Part shown: positions 7,717-9,115 of the stretch, one piece after another
Position numbering within the stretch: position 1 is the stretch's first letter
How the letters are laid out: the number at the start of each line of letters is the position of its first letter
Assembly (NCBI GenBank): GCA_025464545.1
Contig: JAODMA010000135.1
Coordinates: 1-9,115 of the forward strand
Source: Arthrobacter sp.
GTDB lineage: Bacteria > Actinomycetota > Actinomycetes > Actinomycetales > Micrococcaceae
Direction: 5' to 3'
Length of the DNA: 9,115 nt
Made by a program: the position numbers and the translations under genes
The notes under the pieces: generated by a model
The model's input: only the letters and a program-made list of their open reading frames with translations
Databases searched by the model: none
Told to the model about the DNA's origin: nothing

Positions 7717-9115
7717 TCAGGGGGTTAGCTTCAGTTGGTGCAGGTGGTCGTACTGGACGGCGTGCCGCACCGGGGCGTTGGGAGCGCCGTAGCCGTCGTA
7801 GGCGCCGCGTCGTTCCACCATCTCGAAGAACACGCTTCCCACGGTGGCGGTGTAGAAATGCAAAAACTCGCCGTCGGCATCGCGGTCGTAGAGCAGGTTG
7901 AGTTCCCGGAGCGTCGCCAGGAAATCAGGCTTCAGGCCGAACCGCGCGTCGAGGTCCTCGTAGTAGTTGTCCGGGATCTGCAGGAACTCCAGTCCCCGCT
8001 CCCGGGCGGCACGGGCGGTGGCGACGAGGTCATCCACTGCGAAGGCGATGTGTTCCTGGTAGCTCCGGCGCTGGCCGGTGCCGGATGCGGCGCCCTCCTG
8101 CTGGATCAGCGGGGCCAGGTTCAGCACCAGGCGGACGCCCCGGCCCCGGGTCAGCATCACCTGGGAGCGGACCAGCCCGGTGGGGCTGGCGACTTCCGCA
8201 TAGGGCTGAGGTTCCAGAGCGAGGGCACTGGTGTAGAACAGCACGGCTTCGTCGAAATGCTGCCACGGCTGCGCGAGGTTGACGTGGTCAATCACCGCGC
8301 CCGGCTCCCCGGGCCGGCTCGTGGCCGGGACTTCCAATCCCTCGCCGAACTCCCGCGTCCACGCGGCGGTGCCGTCCGGACTGCCCTGGCAGAGGAAGAT
8401 CTCGGTGGAGTCAGGAGCGGCGAAGCCCTGGAAGATTTCCTCGTCCGCCTGGCTCTTGCGCGGCACGGCAGGGGCCTTGAGCTGCTGCGCGCGGGCGGCG
8501 GCGATCACCGGGGAAGCGACGTCGAAGCCCAGCGCCGCGATGGCGGTCTCGGCGCCTTCGGCACCGGCGGCTTCTTCGTTGATGATGACGCGGGCGTGGC
8601 CCATGGTCCACAATTGCACGTTCTTGGTCCGGTGCCGCCCGTTGGATGCGAACCCGAGCTGGCCGAGCAGGGTTTCCAGCGCGGCGGTATCCGCGGTCCG
8701 GACCTCGGCAAAGTTGAAGCCCGCGGGTTCGGCCACCTGCGGGAGGGTGGCCAGTTCCATCGGGTACCGACGGCGGCGGGCCGGGGCGCCGCGGGCAGCT
8801 TTGCCGTCCGGGCCTCCGGTGGCGGGGGCCGCGTCGAGCCACTTGGCGGTTTGTTCTTCGAGCCAGATCAGGGACCGCATGGCGTCCACCGCGGTGCGCT
8901 CGACGTCGGACTGGCGGAAGACGTCGTTGAAGACCTCGAGCGAGACCGGTCCGGTGTAGCCGGCCCGGACCGCGTGGCCCAGGAACTTGGCGAGTTCGAA
9001 CTGCCCTTCGCCCGGGAACACGCGGTAGTGCCGGCTCCAGGACAGCACGTCCAGAGAAAGCTTCGGCGCGTCGGCCACCTGGATGAAGAAGATCTTGTCC
9101 GGGTCGAAGCCTTCG
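7717..9115 (-). CDS. quiC: 3-dehydroshikimate dehydratase / 4-hydroxyphenylpyruvate dioxygenase-like fusion (5' end cut by window edge)
   Basis: The first domain would convert 3-dehydroshikimate to protocatechuate, feeding the pca genes that follow. The visible 465 residues start mid-protein; the full QuiC-type fusion is around 600-640, so the N-terminal part of the TIM barrel is outside the window. Visible barrel residues are Gln12 in FFIQVADAP and Glu60 in VSLEVFND, 48 apart as are the last two metal ligands of bacterial QuiC1, plus SRHYRVFPGEG. After an arginine-rich linker (near residues 107-118), two VOC modules resemble 4-hydroxyphenylpyruvate dioxygenase, with the complete His-His-Glu iron triad: His277 in VIDHVNLAQP, His355 in QEHIAFAVDD and Glu431 in SVFFEMVERRG. 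The substrate of this second domain is unknown to me. A GTG at 9078 is internal, since the frame upstream continues with family-typical sequence. A plain HPPD is unlikely given the barrel remnant. Confidence 0.87.
   Translation of the reverse strand, partial: EGFDPDKIFFIQVADAPKLSLDVLSWSRHYRVFPGEGQFELAKFLGHAVRAGYTGPVSLEVFNDVFRQSDVERTAVDAMRSLIWLEEQTAKWLDAAPATGGPDGKAARGAPARRRRYPMELATLPQVAEPAGFNFAEVRTADTAALETLLGQLGFASNGRHRTKNVQLWTMGHARVIINEEAAGAEGAETAIAALGFDVASPVIAAARAQQLKAPAVPRKSQADEEIFQGFAAPDSTEIFLCQGSPDGTAAWTREFGEGLEVPATSRPGEPGAVIDHVNLAQPWQHFDEAVLFYTSALALEPQPYAEVASPTGLVRSQVMLTRGRGVRLVLNLAPLIQQEGAASGTGQRRSYQEHIAFAVDDLVATARAARERGLEFLQIPDNYYEDLDARFGLKPDFLATLRELNLLYDRDADGEFLHFYTATVGSVFFEMVERRGAYDGYGAPNAPVRHAVQYDHLHQLKLTP

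Overview
The window is GC-rich throughout and carries one tightly packed, single-direction (minus strand) gene cluster for the protocatechuate branch of the beta-ketoadipate pathway. Protein sequences (actinobacterial-type PcaH with an N-terminal extension, an IclR-type PcaR, a QuiC-like sugar isomerase/HPPD fusion) and the high GC suggest an actinobacterium, most likely Arthrobacter or a close relative in the Micrococcaceae. The genus is my inference, not a database result.

Reading in the direction of transcription (right to left): a 5'-truncated quiC-like gene (3-dehydroshikimate dehydratase fused to a 4-hydroxyphenylpyruvate dioxygenase-like domain) runs off the right edge. After a 68-bp gap with a short tandem repeat come pcaH and pcaG (protocatechuate 3,4-dioxygenase beta and alpha), pcaB (3-carboxymuconate cycloisomerase), pcaD (enol-lactone hydrolase) and pcaC (carboxymuconolactone decarboxylase), each overlapping the next by a few bases. 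An 82-bp gap then holds a large near-perfect palindrome that includes the pcaC stop codon. It is followed by pcaF (beta-ketoadipyl-CoA thiolase), pcaI and pcaJ (3-oxoadipate CoA-transferase subunits, 3 and 1 bp apart). After a 51-bp gap comes an IclR-family regulator, pcaR, whose 3' end is cut by the left edge.

Together the genes form a complete route: 3-dehydroshikimate (from quinate/shikimate) to protocatechuate, then 3-carboxy-cis,cis-muconate, 4-carboxymuconolactone, beta-ketoadipate enol-lactone, beta-ketoadipate, beta-ketoadipyl-CoA, and finally acetyl-CoA plus succinyl-CoA. All expected catalytic residues that I can see are intact, so nothing looks degraded. I found no RNA genes, CRISPR arrays, insertion-sequence genes or convincing plus-strand genes, and no gene-free stretch longer than 82 bp. 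The pathway is well known. The less ordinary points are the 67-bp palindrome between pcaC and pcaF, the unfused but overlapping pcaD/pcaC pair, the quiC fusion at the head of the operon, and the regulator as the co-directional last gene.
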